Shown: positions 5,813-6,008 of the stretch, one piece after another
Numbering within the stretch: the first letter of the stretch is position 1
How the letters are laid out: the number at the start of each line of letters is the position of its first letter
Origin: JBKQHQ01 sp052148715
GTDB taxonomy: Bacteria; Pseudomonadota; Alphaproteobacteria; Rhizobiales; Xanthobacteraceae
Direction: 5' to 3'
Assembly: GCA_052148715.1 (NCBI GenBank)
Contig: JBKQHQ010000258.1
Span: forward strand, 1-6,008
Length of the DNA stretch: 6,008 bases
Notes under the pieces: model-generated
What the model saw: only the letters and a program-made list of their open reading frames with translations
Databases searched by the model: none
What the model was told of the DNA's origin: nothing
Made by a program: the position numbers and the translations under genes

Positions 5813-6008
5813 CAGCCGAGCTCCTTGGACCAGTTGAGGGCGTGGACGTAGACGCCGAGCGGATTTTTCTTGAGCCGATCAGCGTCGGTCGGCGTCTGCA
5901 CGACGATGGTGAGGATGGCGCTCCAGCGCTCGGTGGCGGCCAGCGCGTTATCGACGTAGCGCCGCTCGACCCATTCGACGCGGAAGCTGTCGTCGGAGGC
6001 GCGGATCA
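5812..6008 (-). CDS. trbF: TrbF, VirB8-like conjugation protein, C-terminal 64 residues (partial)
   Basis: This frame enters from the right edge and ends in TGA at 5814-5812. The visible end includes FRVEWVERRYVDNALAATER, then WSAILTIVVQTP and KKNPLGVYVHALNWSKELG at the C-terminus. This is the characteristic final part of the VirB8-like periplasmic domain of TrbF, an inner-membrane assembly factor of the type IV secretion channel. The transmembrane N-terminus would lie beyond the window. Its stop overlaps the trbG start by one base (TGATG), so the two are cotranscribed. The order trbF-trbG-trbI without trbH resembles Tn4371-type ICE clusters more than RP4 or Ti. Confidence 0.9.
   Translation of the reverse strand, partial: IRASDDSFRVEWVERRYVDNALAATERWSAILTIVVQTPTDADRLKKNPLGVYVHALNWSKELG

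Overview
The window is GC-rich, densely packed DNA of alphaproteobacterial character. It carries the end of a trb-type (IncP/Ti-like) conjugation operon next to what looks like the head of a defence or cargo operon. This is the usual make-up of an integrative conjugative element (ICE) or conjugative plasmid at the seam between transfer module and cargo. The host assignment is inferred from the trb gene order, the DUF2274 gene and a CtrA-like box. No integrase, att site, tRNA or origin is visible, so ICE and plasmid cannot be told apart here.

Right part (3350-6008, minus strand): the end of the type IV secretion operon in the order trbF (3' end only), trbG, trbI, DUF2274. The genes are tightly coupled: TrbF/TrbG share one base, TrbG/TrbI overlap by four with a GTG start, and the DUF2274 ribosome-binding site overlaps the trbI stop. 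No trbH lies between trbG and trbI, unlike RP4 and Ti. TrbF, TrbG and TrbI are the VirB8-, VirB9- and VirB10-like parts of the transenvelope channel.

Middle (2494-3414, plus strand): a full-length LysR-type regulator that converges on the trb operon. Its last 65 bp overlap the 3' end of the DUF2274 gene tail to tail.

Intergenic region (2032-2493): 462 bp between the divergent LysR and WYL genes. It holds a good sigma70-like promoter for the WYL gene followed by two adjoining inverted repeats (likely autoregulatory operators). On the LysR side it holds a weaker promoter candidate overlapped by a perfect 7+7 inverted repeat, then an exact CtrA-type box (TTAA-N7-TTAAC).

Left part (1-2031, minus strand): a WYL-domain regulator of BrxR/CapW type followed, with stop and start codons abutting, by the first 384 codons of a large SNF2/DEAH helicase that runs off the left edge. 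This helicase has no complete ORF in the window because it lacks its stop, and a long antisense ORF masks it. A BrxR/CapW-type repressor heading a helicase operon beside a conjugation module is a typical phage-defence cargo arrangement. The identity of the system depends on genes to the left of base 1.
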